From Verpa conica (taxonomy: Eukaryota > Ascomycota > Pezizomycetes > Pezizales > Morchellaceae), in assembly GCA_033030425.1 (NCBI GenBank), contig JAUFSD010000021.1:1116001-1180000 (forward strand): 64,000 bases of DNA, in the 5' to 3' direction. The notes below the pieces were generated by a model, which had not been told where the DNA came from, did no database searches, and saw only the letters and a list, made by a program, of their open reading frames with translations. How positions within the stretch are numbered: the first letter of the stretch is position 1; each line of letters opens with the position of its first letter. Position numbers and translations under genes: made by a program. This document shows, piece after piece, positions 1 to 12,524 of this stretch.

Positions 1-408
1 CTCAAGGGTGAGGCAAGCGGTGGGTTCTATATAAATGGTATCGAGATGACAGATGAGGGAATCGAGAAATGGCTGAGAAGTAAAGGTCTCGACCAAGGGT
101 ATCATGGTATGGGAACATGCAGAATGGGCAAAGCGGGTGATAAGCTCAGAGTCGTAGACTCCAAGGGGAGAGTTGTCGGTGTTGAGGGATTAAGAATCGC
201 GGATACAAGTGTTATCCCAGTCGTCATGAAGTACGCCCTCTCTCTATTATTAACTTACCCGGTGTGTAAATTATGCTAATCATCATCTGTCCTAAACAGT
301 AACCACCCGCAAGTATCTGCATACTTGATAGCCGATGTTGTCGCCGATGGTATCTTGAGAGATCATGCAATCTCTGGGAAGCGCCAAATGTTGGTTAAGA
401 CGTTCTAG
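1..408 (+). CDS. GMC family oxidoreductase, C-terminal end (partial)
   Basis: Frame 1 is open from the first base, so the gene starts upstream of the window. Exon 1-230 is followed by an intron 231-299 (GTACGC donor, GCTAAT branch-like site, CAG acceptor); exon 300-408 ends in TAG. Visible family marks are HGMGTCRMG, the conserved His-containing GTCxMG motif of the GMC C-terminal domain, and after the intron NNHPQVSAYLIADVVADGI, which matches the usual N-x-P ending that carries the second active-site residue. GMC enzymes are FAD-dependent oxidases or dehydrogenases of alcohols, sugars or choline; the substrate cannot be told from this end. The FAD-binding N-terminus is outside the window. The family call is firm; the subfamily is unknown. 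Confidence 0.9.
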
Positions 409-3400
409 TATTGCTCTGCATTAATTTTCTTATTCTCCCCCTCGATACATCGAGGTTAGGACCAAAAAAAAAGACTTGATGCAAGTGATGGGAGCGTTGT
501 ATTTTTTCCCTCCCCCTTTCCTTTTTCTTTTCTCTCTTTTGGAGCGGGAGTGGTGTTGAGATTGTTTAATCCGGGTTTTGGTTTTCCTTTTTTTGATATG
601 ATATATCTTCTTGTAAATACTTTTTTGTGTATTACGATAAACAATAATTCCTGCAAAGAAAGAGGGGAGGGTCTTCTCAAGTCGTGCAATTCCAATTCCA
701 TGATCTGGTGAAAGCTGAAAGTATTTCAGTTGCCGTAGTTGGTATCTGCAGGTCTAGTTTTCTTTCTCTCAACGCGGAACTTTCGGGTGTGTGATATATA
801 AAAACAAGTATGTGGCGAGAAAGGGAAAAAAAAAAAACTTTTCTCGGGAGAAGGAGGGATGGCTAGATATAATGAGCAGGATTTCCTGTAAGGGGCCTTT
901 GAGGTTCCAACCGTATGATCAACCTAGAGGGAGGGAGGGGGGGGGTGTTTCGAATTAAACGGATAACCTTGTGTTCCTCGGGATCCCAAGAAAGAAAGGC
1001 AAGAGGAGAGAAAAAAGACTCGCTGTGGAGGTTAATTTAAACTTGCTTCTTGTGTTGAAGTAACGTTGCACATATCCCATGCGGACACGGTTTTTTCTTC
1101 TTCTTTACCTCCTCCATCCCTCCCTCATCCCTCATCCCTTCACTTCATCCCGTAAAGGTGTGCGGGAAAAAACGGTTTCTTTCCTTTCTTTTTCCTCCCC
1201 TCCTCTTTCCCTTAATTTCTCTCAATCTCTCTCTCTCTTTCAGGGTGGGGTACTTGGGTAGTTTCGGAAGGGCGGGAATAACCGAGAGAGAGACGAGGCT
1301 GTACATATTTAGAAGTCTATTTTTTTTCTCCCACTAAGTTTGCGGGGAGATGATTGAGAGTATAGGTGGATGTTTTTTTTTTTTGATATTGGGTTGCTGG
1401 TGGAGAGAGACCGATGGTTGTGTATTATGAATAACCGCGCAAAACGACTGAGAATACTTAGGGAGGGGAGGGGAGGGGGGAGGGGAGGCTCCCACACCCT
1501 CCTTCAAATATAAAAGACAGCACGAGTCCATGAATTGAGTGGAACTACATTACATACTCAGCCGTTCCCCCAACGGTCTAAAGTAGAGATAGCTTGGGAT
1601 GCCTCGCCGCACATGTGCATATCCGAATTGTCATTTATTGACATATTTCCGCCAATGAAGTCGGTATTTATTTTTTATAGGTTAAAAAAAAAAAAAAACT
1701 TGGCTTGGTTTTTTTTTTTATTTTCGAATTCTTGCATATATGTATCATGACCGGAGATAGTTATGAGCTTCCGTAGGGTGCAGTACATATAGATATACAT
1801 GTGCTTTTTTTTGTTATTAAAATTGTTGAGGTTGGGGAGGGTGGTGGATATGTATGTATGTATTAGCACGGTCCTTCAAAGTCACAAAAGTATCATCTTT
1901 CACAGCGCTGAGACACAAGCGGTAGAGGTTCGGAGGATGCGGGGTGCGGAGGGGGAGAGGGGAGAGGGGAGCGAGTGCGGAGGGGGGGGCGGAGAATTCT
2001 TAAATAGTTAACTAACCAGTAGATCAGTACTACATAAAAGAAACGAAACAAAAAAACAAAAAACGAGAGGGGGAAGGGAGAAACGGCCGGAAGTATGCGT
2101 TTCTTATATCTTGTCACAAGCGTCCCCGGTCCGGGATTGTCTTACGGATGAAGGGAAGCAGGTTCCCCCCCTTACCACTACCTCTATCTCCGACGAAAGA
2201 CATAATGGAAGGATTCTATTCGCTTCTTGAATCGTTGATTAGCTGACATGCATATTGGGTAGAGTTTGAGGTATAATGAAACCCTATCTGTATGGGTATG
2301 CACTCTATAGGTTCGTAGTATCGCGTCATGTGATTCCAATGAAATCGGTGGGTGTAGGGTGGCTGCGTGTAGTGGAGGATATTCGGCCCGCCCACAACGT
2401 ATCATGTAGGGCTATCGTAAATCTGAGGGTCCAATGAAACAGTGATTGCTAGCAATCTGTCGTGAGGTGTTATATTCCCATTATTAAGAGCAAAAGAAGT
2501 TGTTGGTGCTTCATATGGTCCCATGATCGATATATGGGTAAAAAGGATTAAGAGATTGCAGTGGTCTTTTTTTTCTCCCCGTTTTGTTCTTTTGTTACTA
2601 GTTCGCTAACATGTACGGGAAGGTTGGAAGTTGGTGAGGGTTTTTTTTTAGTTGGGTGAAGAGTGTGCATATAGCCATATCAAAAGTTTATCCCTACTAC
2701 TACGTCAACGGCTTTCTTTTTTTTTTATCTGCGCCGCTCAGCGTTGCTCTCGTGGTGTTTAACCCTGGGTACTGAATGCACGACATACTTACACTATTAA
2801 TAGTAGAAACACTCCCAGCCTTACGGTTCACTCACTCGCTACCGGTAAGATTCTGAACGCCCAGATCATAACCAATAAAGCACTGAACCTGGGGGTTAAA
2901 CACCCCCCCACAACCAGGGAACATTCATATTCACACGCTCTAGCCTGACCAACCAAGACATTTAAGAAACATTACACCTTTGATTGACCTGCACACATAA
3001 AAAAAGAGATCCCCCCCCGGGAATCTGGTTAGACATTTGTAATTCCACACAGATCTGTGAGGTTCAATTATAGTGATCAAGAGAAGTTCTAATGCAGTTG
3101 GGACCGCATATTGATGTTCGGATGTTTCAGATCAGGGGGGGTTGAAGTGTAAGCGCTTGTCCTATCACTTTTTAATCTGTGGATTATCTATCACCTAAGG
3201 GGGGGAATGGGAATTTTGTCTATAGAAGTACGTTAATCACATTTCCCCATTGCCCCCCCCCCCATTTTTCCAGATCAAAGATTGAGTCACATGGCTCCCA
3301 AGTTTAACAAATCTACATTTAAGCTTTTTGTTATGGTACAACTATGTGGGGGGGTTCCTGCATGTTACTATTATTAGTTCCACTCACCCGCACACAAACA

Positions 3401-5784
3401 AACTGACATCGTGGATCCGATATGATTTACAACGGTCATATATATTTAGCGATTCCCACATCAATTGTAGGCAATGGGGGCGTGCGGGAGTCAATGAGCT
3501 TAATTATAGCGTCATAACACTACCAAAATATTCCCCTCCCCCCCACTGTCTTATACTCTTATAGACATGGAGCCTCAAATCTTAAATAACCGAAGCTTGA
3601 CATTATTCTTCATATAGCGAAAGATCAATACAGTAAATGCGACCCTATTAATAGTAGTACCTATGAAGACTAGACCACAAAGACCAGAATACTAGTAGAG
3701 TACAGCCAGCTGAAGGTGAAGAATACCTACCATCTTTGGAAGTTGTAAGGCGAACCCACAATACTTTTGCCGATGGCTATACCGTGCAGCTTGAGGCCTT
3801 TCTCACCCGCGGCCGAATTCCGGATCGACAGACTCGTTGAGCTCTGGATTGAGGGTTCCGTACATACACAACCCTGACAGGAGTACTGGATTGTATGCAG
3901 GTACAGTTTGACAATAATAACCACTCCATGGTGGTTGGTTTCTCTTGCAAGCGCTGGGTCTAGCCGTTTTGTTGTTTTGTTGGTTGGCATGGCGCCATGT
4001 GGTCCGAGCTTTTGTGCCAGGGCTTGAGCAGATACATGGGAGAGGACGCTGGAAGTGGTTCTACTACTACTACTACATACAGAGGTATATCATATCGGTT
4101 GACATTATAGAGAGGGAATCTATCTCATGATTTCTCTGTAACCGCTCTCTCTCTCTAGTGAGGGGGTTGTAATTGCATTTTAGAGTAGTGGACAGGGGGA
4201 GATTATCAGTCGGTCAGATAACCTTAGAATTAGTGCCCGGGTAACAACAACCACAGTTAATGGCAACGAACGATTAATCAGACTATGTTCTGATAAACCA
4301 CCACTCTTCCTGAGAGAGAGAGAGAAATCAGGTTTACCTCCATGCCTGACGCGGTCTACAGCCGAGGCTGTACGTGACACGACGGCGCAGAGGATCTTAT
4401 GGATCGGCTGTAAGCTTCCCGGGCAGCGGTTTACAAGGATTATCGGGGGACGACTGAATTGCCGTGAAGTTCATCGCTCTTCTGCACGATTAGAGTACTT
4501 GTTTGTACCTACATTCGTCCCCTTCTGGTACTGGGATTGGTCCGGATTCATCAATGTACATGGTGGATGCATTGGCATAACCACATACATGTATCCATGG
4601 AAACGACATGCCTATACATTGTATCATGGCATAGGAAATCGAGGGCACGCATATATAATCTCGAGAATATGTTTTCTCTGGTGAGAATTGTGCTTACGGT
4701 CACTGCATCTGCACGTCCGTTCAAGCGAGACAAAAAGGTTGCTTCGCGCATGGAACTATCCCGCATACGGGGAAGAAACGCAGACAGAAAAGAACAGGGT
4801 CTAGGGAGAGGAGCGACAGGCCCTACACGGGCGAATCAAAGCACGGTGCGGGGGGATCAGCCGCCTACCTAGTCTGGGCGCGTAGAGGAAGGTGATGGCT
4901 AAAGAACGAGTGACTGAGAGCATGTTACGCGAGAGGGATGCACATATGTGGGTCTACTATTACTCTACCGGTTGTTGGAAATCTAATTACGGCACGGAAG
5001 GTACATGTGAGGTTAGGCTGGCCTTGCAATCGATCTCTCTGAAGGCAGTGGATATTGATCCGAAAATGAGCCCTGTCAGCCAATTGCTGATCAAGGGAGC
5101 TCAGCCAGCGCCACTCTCACATCCATGAGTGCGGTGTTATTGGTTGATATTACTGTTGGTGGAAAGAGATGGGGGAGAGACACAGGAACGGTTTGAATCG
5201 TCGACGGCAGACTTGGAAGCCAATTGAGCTATGCAGGCGGCTTCACGGAAACTTGGGAATAATCCGAAGGGGGAGGGGGGAGAGAGGAGGATTTCTTCGT
5301 TTGCGGGTGCCGGTTCTCTGGGATCCTGAGAGAGGTTGTGGACGGGCCATGTAACCCCCAGGTTGATTACATTACCCTCTCCACCCTCTCTAATAATCCC
5401 GCCCAGTCCAGTCACGATTCGATTCCCCTCCGCCTCCCTCCTATTCCTTACATTAATATCCGTATCCGCAATACACATACATATTGGCGCCTCCCCTCCG
5501 CTTTTCTTCTCCCCTTCTCCTCTCTTTCTCGTTTCCCGACGCTTCCTGCACTCCCCCGGTCCTACTACTTAGACCCCCGAATATTCAACCTGCTGCGCGC
5601 GTGTCTTGATAGTTTCTCGACTACCTTCAACTATTTACTTGGGTCTTGGGATTTACTTTTCTCCGAAAACTTGGAACGTTACGACTGGTCAGGTACAAGA
5701 AAGAAAGAAAGGTCTTACATATCTTCATCCTCTACAACTTAGAACATCCTACGTACAACTTCACCTTTCACACAACCTTTCAAT
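409..5784. other. Long intergenic region, no gene recognised
   Basis: About 5.4 kb of low-complexity fungal intergenic DNA with many A, T and G homopolymers, GGGAGG tracts (1450-1480, 1940-2000) and C/T-rich strands. Open frames here are short, mostly begin without ATG and match no family I recognise. The last 400 bases (about 5375-5560) are strongly C/T-rich and lie directly upstream of the BIM1-like gene, as expected for a fungal promoter pyrimidine tract. Confidence 0.6.
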
Positions 5785-6587
5785 ATGTTTTCGACCACAT
5801 CATCATCGGCATCAACATGGAGACTGGTACTGGTAACTGTTCTCGCCACAGTACAATTTGCGACAGCGCATTTCCAGATTGTATACCCAGGATGGCGAGG
5901 GAACACACTGAAAGACGATTTACAATGGAACTACCCTTGTGAGTATCTTCCCTCCCCTTCTTTCCACACTCAACGTTTCATAATGCCCCACTCCCCGTAT
6001 ACTCTTTACTGACGGGATTAGGCGCTGGTGTTCCAACAACGAACAATAGAACGAACTGGCCTATAACTGGTGGTGACATCTCCATCATCCCTGGATGGAA
6101 CGCAGGGCATCCAACTGCCTACTTCTACGTCAACATGGGGTTCGGAAGTCAACCTCCAAACATGACCAACATCATGCTTCCAGTCTTCCAAATGACCGGT
6201 CCGAGCAAGAACCCTTACCCGGGTACATTCTGTCTACAACAAGTTCCTCTGCCTGTAAATGCTAGCGTCAAGGTCGGAGATAACGCGACTATCCAAGTCA
6301 TCCAAGTCGCCCTACATGGTGCTTCGTTATACAATGTAAGCTTACACTAGGATGTGGGGAACTAAGACTCTATGGGGGGGGTGCTAATTTGTTACTAGTG
6401 TGCCGATATTACCTTTGTGGAGCCTGAAGACGCCGACCCGATGCCAGAGGGTATGTGCGTGAACTCATCGACTATCGGTTTCAATCTTGTCTACACTACC
6501 CGCTCAGCTGCTATCCAAGCGCTTGTCGATAAGTCAACTATGATCACTGTATTACTCGGCGGTCTATTACTAGGATATATTTTGTAA
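5785..6587 (+). CDS. BIM1/X325-like secreted copper-binding GPI protein
   Basis: Three exons: 5785-5938, 6022-6335 and 6399-6587, with introns 5939-6021 (GTGAGT..TTAG) and 6336-6398 (GTAAGC..CTAG); all phases close and the stop is TAA. The signal peptide ends in ATA followed by HFQIVYPGWRGN, so the mature protein starts with His. An N-terminal His followed by a YPxWRG-type motif is the hallmark of the X325/BIM1-like family, whose members bind copper through a histidine brace-like site but generally lack LPMO activity. There are several N-glycosylation sequons, Cys residues in exons 1-3, and a hydrophobic C-terminal tail (MITVLLGGLLLGYIL) typical of a GPI signal. It is likely cell-surface and involved in copper uptake or wall biology. 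An AATAAA-like signal follows the stop near 6596. Confidence 0.88.
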
Positions 6588-9500
6588 TCGATATAAAATA
6601 AAACTGGATATCTGGGATGAGTCATGATGGAGTATTGCGTATGTGTGTGTGTGGGTAAGTGAAAGAGAGTATTATTTGATGGGGGGTATCGATGGTTGGT
6701 TGAGGTAGTCGCATTTGGGAGGGGGACTCGAACTCTCATCTTTTCCGCTAGTTCCATCTTATTTTTTTTATTTTTTTTTTATTTCTCTTATGTACAAAAG
6801 GGGCTTTCTTTTTCTTTCTATGTTTTTTTATTTTTCTTTTCTTCATAGGGGTTGTGGGTTTTTCTTTCTGGTTATGGTTTCTTATTTTTTTGACGGTCGG
6901 AGAGAGTGGGGGATTACCTTAGAGAGTTACATTCACTCTTAGCTTTGATGGCTGAGTTGACTGACTTGCAAGGGGGTGTATACTCTTGCAGAGGGGGGTG
7001 GTGGAGGGTTTGATGGTGGCGGAACGTGCCATTGCATTCAGAGCAATTCATTGGCTGTAAATGATGGAATTCTCTGTATTATCTTGATTTGAACTTTGTG
7101 GTACGTATACGGGGCGGAGCTAGGAGCTAGGCAGGAATTTTGTATGTGCATAGACCTGGAGCCTTTATGGTGTCTACACCTTTTCCACCTTTATTATAAT
7201 TTAGGATATATTCTCTCTGAGTACCTACATACTGTCTAAGTTCTCCCCTGATTTCCTGAGGCTGTTTGGAACAAAAGTTTCATTTCATTTAGTCTCGGAT
7301 CGAGGGGGGAAGTTATCTCCACCAATAAACCATGTGTTTGAAGATCTCTGGGCATTCGAGGGGGGGGGGGGGAAACTGAGTTTCGAGTTCACGGAGCGAG
7401 TATGGCTGGGTGATAGATTACTGGTTCTCATAAAATTGGCCCTAGGCTACAGTGCGCTGCAGGCGGCTGATAATTACATCGTTGCATATACATTCATTAC
7501 ATTCGATCTCTCTCACGTTCTCTCTCTCTTTCTCGGCCGGTGACATAAAAGAAGACTGGGCACATTAGGCAGAAAGCTTATTTTTTTCTTTCTTGTTCTT
7601 CTGTTGATGTGTGCGTACGTACGTGTAGGAATTAATGATGCAGATTCGAAGGCTGACAGTGAGGCTGACATTGGAAAAAAAAAAGCACTTTGCCGACAAA
7701 CTGATTGGTATTTCATAACGATTGGCGTTCTCAAACTGAAGAATTTATTTTTGATCTTTATCTCTCCATGAAGCTGCCCCCCCCCCCTCCCCCAAATCTT
7801 GTGATTTTTTCATTGGCAAGCCTGAAATTTTGTTGCGTATAAAGCCACCACCACCACCACTTTTGGGGAGGGGGGCAGCATGCACCCTTCACCGGGTTTT
7901 AGGATAACTCTAACAGTATTGCGTAATATCCTCTTATCTGTCTTGTTTTTTTTTGTTTTTTTTTTCGGAGTATAAAATCGGTTTCTAGTGCGTTTCTTTA
8001 CGTTGGGTGCGACAGGACCAGCTAGGGAAGATCACATTCCATCACGATCGCTGAGGATGCGATCGGGAAATACATCATAATGGACGGAATCGAAATATCG
8101 CTCCTTGGGTGTGATAAGCTATAGGATAGGATGTATATAGAGAGGGGGACAAAAAAAAGGTGAGGGAACTTGTAAGAAGTCTTTGGTTTTTGCACGAAGT
8201 AGACTGGAGTAGCTTATACCCATGGTTATTCTTACCGACCCCGCATCTTCCCCAGGGTAGTAGAGCAGCCGAGAGGCGCAGTACATATTTAATCATCGGT
8301 TCAATTGTAGAGTGCATTTACAATACATGTACTTGTGGCCAAGGTCCCTGGCCATGTGGTAGTTTAATTATTAATTTTAACTCTGTGGCGTAAAAAAACG
8401 GGAGAGGAGCTTAAATGAGCTCTGGATATATTTTTTTCTTACACTTGCTCTAAAATATTACATGCATTGCGTTGATGCCTCTTTTTCTTCTTCATGGCTT
8501 TTACTTCACTCGGGCCTTTAAAATGGCCGGGTATTTTAATGTAGGGTATATACTTAGCATGAAGTAGCTGGTATTATAGTTATTGTTTACTTTGTACAAC
8601 AATCAAGTCGTGGCACGATGTCTCAACAAGGCATCGTCAGCCCATTTGTATTTTAATGATTAGTAAGTTTCTTTTTTGTTCCTGTTTACTGACCAGGATC
8701 ACTGAGCGTACATTTAAAGCTTACTGTGCCCGCACGCAGCGATCTACCGTGTATTCGTACAGATTTACCGTGTAGAAGGATTGGACAGTAAAAAAAATAA
8801 AGTGACAGCATGATTACGTAGCTAGGGCAGGTCCCATCGTAAAATTCCCACGTTAATGTATATGACTATCAGTACTTGACTATAACATGTCTCATCAAGG
8901 TTGATGAGCTATCCATCTCTTTTGCCTCATTGTGTTGAATTATTATAATACGGCATGTTCGGGTGTAAACCAAGTTCTCGGGGCGTACAGAGCTCGAGGG
9001 CTATCAACCTGACTGCTGTTTTGTGCTTATAGCTCAAGCAGGTTCGGCTCTAGTACGTAGTGACAATAAGCTATTGGCATGTGAAACTGTATGGGCTAGG
9101 GTTTCTAATCCGAAGATCCTGGTCACCCGAGATCACTCGGAGGGGGGAGTCTTTGTCAGTGATTAGTAGGACTCTGGGATTCTATGTATCCTATCAGTTC
9201 CGTAGACATCTCCCTATCTCTGGTCGGATTAATCATCGCAAATGCCTAGACACCTCTTTACAGGACATCGCCGGATAGGATAATGTATCCCTGTTTCGGC
9301 CTCTCCCGCGCGCGTAACAGTCCTGGTTCTCTCAGTTATCGTAACCGCCTGGGCTTCGCTTTCTACAGATGTGTTTGAATCTAGAGCGTGGAGTTGTCTC
9401 ATCTGATGAAAGTTGTCTCTTGTTTGGTGCTTTTGTGTTGGTGAGTGGTCGTAGGGTAGGTCGTAAGGGGCTCTGTAGTATCTGAAGTCAGGGCTAGAGC

Positions 9501-9944
9501 TCCTTTGAGGGCTTCGGCTGTCGCGCTACTTTCTAGTTTCATGGTAGTCGTTGTAAAGTAGCGGGCGCTGTGGCTCTAGTATACGGTTCGATAAAACTCG
9601 CGCCTTGGTTTAAATTGGCGCGTTCCGTAAACTTCCATCAATCATAAATAGGTTTTCAGACGTTCGAATTTTTTTTTGTTGATGTGATTATCTCCTGATA
9701 TGACTGGCAGCCTAGGTTTATGGGGCGCTTGTATACTCGTACTAATTCTCGTTTAATCACGCTTGACGCAGTTCCCATAACTCAGTAATGATTACTAGGA
9801 GAAACTCTTCTTTCCAACGTTTAGAGCGCGTGGTGCTGCATTTTATCAACTACTTCTAGGCTCTGGCATGTATTCGGCGGAGTGAAGTTATGTTTGGTTC
9901 TTCGGTATGCGGTTTGGCAGCTGATAGGTTTAACCTTAGTAATA
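6588..9944. other. Intergenic region, no gene recognised
   Basis: About 3.3 kb with T-rich and G-rich homopolymers (G run near 7361-7371, C run near 7777-7793) and no frame with recognisable protein motifs. The candidate open frames are short and mostly lack an ATG start. Confidence 0.55.
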
Positions 9945-10138
9945 GGTGGTACAGGCAACTCTGTCTATAAAAAATAATATGTATAAGAATATTCTTAGGC
10001 AGCCCCCCCTCAAAACGCCCTACTAGACTACATCTGGAATAATTCCTTCCAGATCTGGCTAGGGCACCTTTCTTATAGTTGTTTGTAATTCTCGGTCCTG
10101 ACCGTATTCTTATAGACAGAGTCGCCTGTAGTACTACC
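9945..10138. mobile_element. Small inverted-repeat element (MITE-like), TA-flanked
   Basis: The ends are inverted copies: the left end reads GGTGGTACAGGCAACTCTG then TCTATAA, and the right end on the opposite strand reads GGTAGTACTACAGGCGACTC then TGTCTATAA. TA dinucleotides flank both ends (9943-9944, 10139-10140). There is no coding capacity. A second internal hairpin (ATCTGGAA/TTCCAGAT) lies near 10030-10055. The size, TA duplication and terminal repeats fit a Tc1/mariner-type non-autonomous element. The TIR motif CTATAAGAATAC recurs near 41276-41402. Confidence 0.6.
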
Positions 10139-10477
10139 TACTATACCCTAGGACTTAATTACTAATCTAGGTCGAATCCTAGGTCGCGTAAAGTATGATT
10201 TTACAAGTACATCTCCATATGTAGTACGCCAGTCTAAAGGGGATGGTATATCCAGCATCATGATATATGACTCGGTAAAAAGGGTTAATATTTTTTGGGC
10301 TTATTTCCTACAATAACCAGCTATAGCCAGCTATACTCTTAAAACCTCAATATAGAAAAAATACTAATAGAAATAACTCATAAATCATAGCGCCACCCTT
10401 GCTTCTTGGAAGTGGCTTGCCATCCCTAAAGTTGCTCTGACAAAAAAAAGAAACTATCTCCAAAACCCCTTGCTCTC
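10139..10477. other. Short intergenic gap downstream of the transporter
   Basis: AT-rich sequence between the 9945-10138 element and the transporter stop codon. It presumably carries the transporter 3' UTR. No further gene or repeat is visible. Confidence 0.5.
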
Positions 10478-12524
10478 TTAGACTGCCTTTTCAACCGGTT
10501 GGTCTTTATGTATAATCTCATGGTGTTCGTGGTCGCCAATCTGTTTCTCCACCTTCGCGGCAACTTCGGCTCTGACGTCATCGCCTTCGAACACTGTTTT
10601 TGAATACATATTAGTATCTGGGAGGGAGTTGACTACTGAGAGGGAGAGACTTACAGAAAGATAATTCTTCAAGAGTACGGCCAGAAGTCTCAGGGAACAA
10701 CAGGAAGATGATAACTCCTTCGACGCTAATCCAGCAGCAGTACCAGATGTAGTATCTCCAGCCGATGTTGTCCATTCCGATGGGGTTGACGAATGTGTTT
10801 ATGAAGGTTGCTGCTCGGCCCCACCATTGCTGCATGGTAATACCCTTTGATCGAATCGTGAAGGGGAATATCTCGATGAGGTAGGCTTTTTAAAATATGT
10901 TAGCTTTATGCACTACTACTATGATATTCGCCAAGAAAAAGAAAAAAAAGGAAAAAAAAAAACTTACTATAGGTGAGAGCGTTGAAACCCATATTGTAGA
11001 ACGGAGAATACATGAAGATCGCAACAACAGTCATGATACCAGCCGATGTAGTTTGTGTTGACGCATATCTTGCCGAGCTGACAGTCAAGATGATATAGAC
11101 ACAGAGGATGCCGCAGATACACGTCAAGTACATTTGTCGTCTCTTGAACTTGAACACAGCAAGCGCCATGCAAGTACCATTGACGAACGACCAACATGTC
11201 ATGCCGAGATTGACCAAGTTCTGGCGCTTCCCGTCTTTGATTCCGACTTGGTCGAGAATCTTCTTGAGGTAGAATGAAAGTGGGTTGTTTCCGGACCATT
11301 GGGTGAAGATACCGATGCAAAGGGCAAGGACGGCGCGACGACGGTTGCCGGCGGTCGTGAAGTATTGGCGCCAGGTCATTTTCTTGCCCTCGAGCTCGAG
11401 CTTGATGGTGGCTTGGATCTGGGCGAGTTCGATTGCGGCGAGTTCGGAGTCTTCGTCTCCCTCTGGATTCAAATTGGAATATTAGTCTTTTTTATTTTTC
11501 TCCCCGGCTAAAGAACACATGCACTTGATAGCTACATACCTGCGTGATATTTTACCAAGATCGCACGGGCTTCTTCGTGTTGGTCCTTAGAAATGAGGTA
11601 TCGAGGGGACTCCGGGATCCACCTAGAAGATAAGTATTAATAAACATCCTATGAAGGGAATCCAGCGGTAGGACTAAGGAAGAGCATACCAGATAAAAGC
11701 TAGCTGCAAAAAGCTAGGAACGCATTGAAGCAGAGAAGGGATTCTCCACGACCAAGTAGTCTTCATTTGAAAAGTACCATAATTCACACCAGCAGCAACA
11801 ATAGCACCGATAAACCAAGACGAGTTGAAGAGTGAGGTAAGAACAGCTCTTTCCTTAGGATACGAAAGCTCTCCGATCAACGACGAAGCTGCAACAATAG
11901 CGAATGGGATACCGAAACCGAGGATAATTCTAGCAATAACAAACATCGCGACTGATCACCTGTATAAGCGTACTAATCCCCAAGGATAAAGAGAGCTTGA
12001 GAACTTACAGTTTTGAGCTGCGCTTTGGAGGATGGAACCAACAATCATGATGAGAGAGCCAAGGACGATACTCTTCTTACGTCCGTACCTGTCGTTCACG
12101 ATCGGTACGAATGGAAGTGCAAGAATACAACCCAACGAATATGAAGCAGACATGAACCCCAACCTGGCTTTGTCCGGATCATTGAAATCTGACCACCTCA
12201 ACATCAGCATAGGTACTTGGTATCGTTAGAAGACTACATAGCTAGGACCTACAATGCTGCCAATACGGGATTGTTTGGATACCGTTCATCATAGAAGAGT
12301 CGAATCCGGAGGTCCATTCGACACCCAGACAAGACGGGATCATGACGAAGTAGAGTGAACGGAGATTGGGTTTCTTGTACCTGAGCAGGAAATGATATTA
12401 TTAGCCACAAAATTCTAGACCTATACGGGAGCTTGAATTAGAGAGGATATCTAACATACCATGGAACTGTATCTTGCTCCACCAATCGCGTCACCACTGG
12501 GTCAGCTCTTTCTCCTACAACCAT
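10478..12524 (-). CDS. MFS sugar transporter (hexose/lactose permease-like)
   Basis: Eight exons on the - strand: 12524-12460, 12380-12253, 12188-12009, 11951-11690, 11622-11540, 11462-10968, 10885-10655 and 10593-10478. They join with consistent phases to 519 residues. Motifs of the fungal sugar-porter family are present: WQHYFNDPDKARLGFMSASYS after TM1, DRYGRKKS (the R-x-G-R-R/K loop), a long amphipathic run QNFAMFVIARIILGFG, WWIPESPRYL (PESPR) at the end of the N-terminal half, TQWSGNN in TM7, and PETSGRTLEEL after TM12. The cytosolic tail is acidic then Lys-rich. It probably imports a mono- or disaccharide across the plasma membrane by proton symport; the sugar is not determinable. The gene appears intact. 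Confidence 0.93.

Noticed and set aside
409..5784. Several 60-130 codon frames between 1.1 and 5.7 kb
   Set aside because: Low-complexity or mutually overlapping frames without family motifs, splice support or conserved composition.
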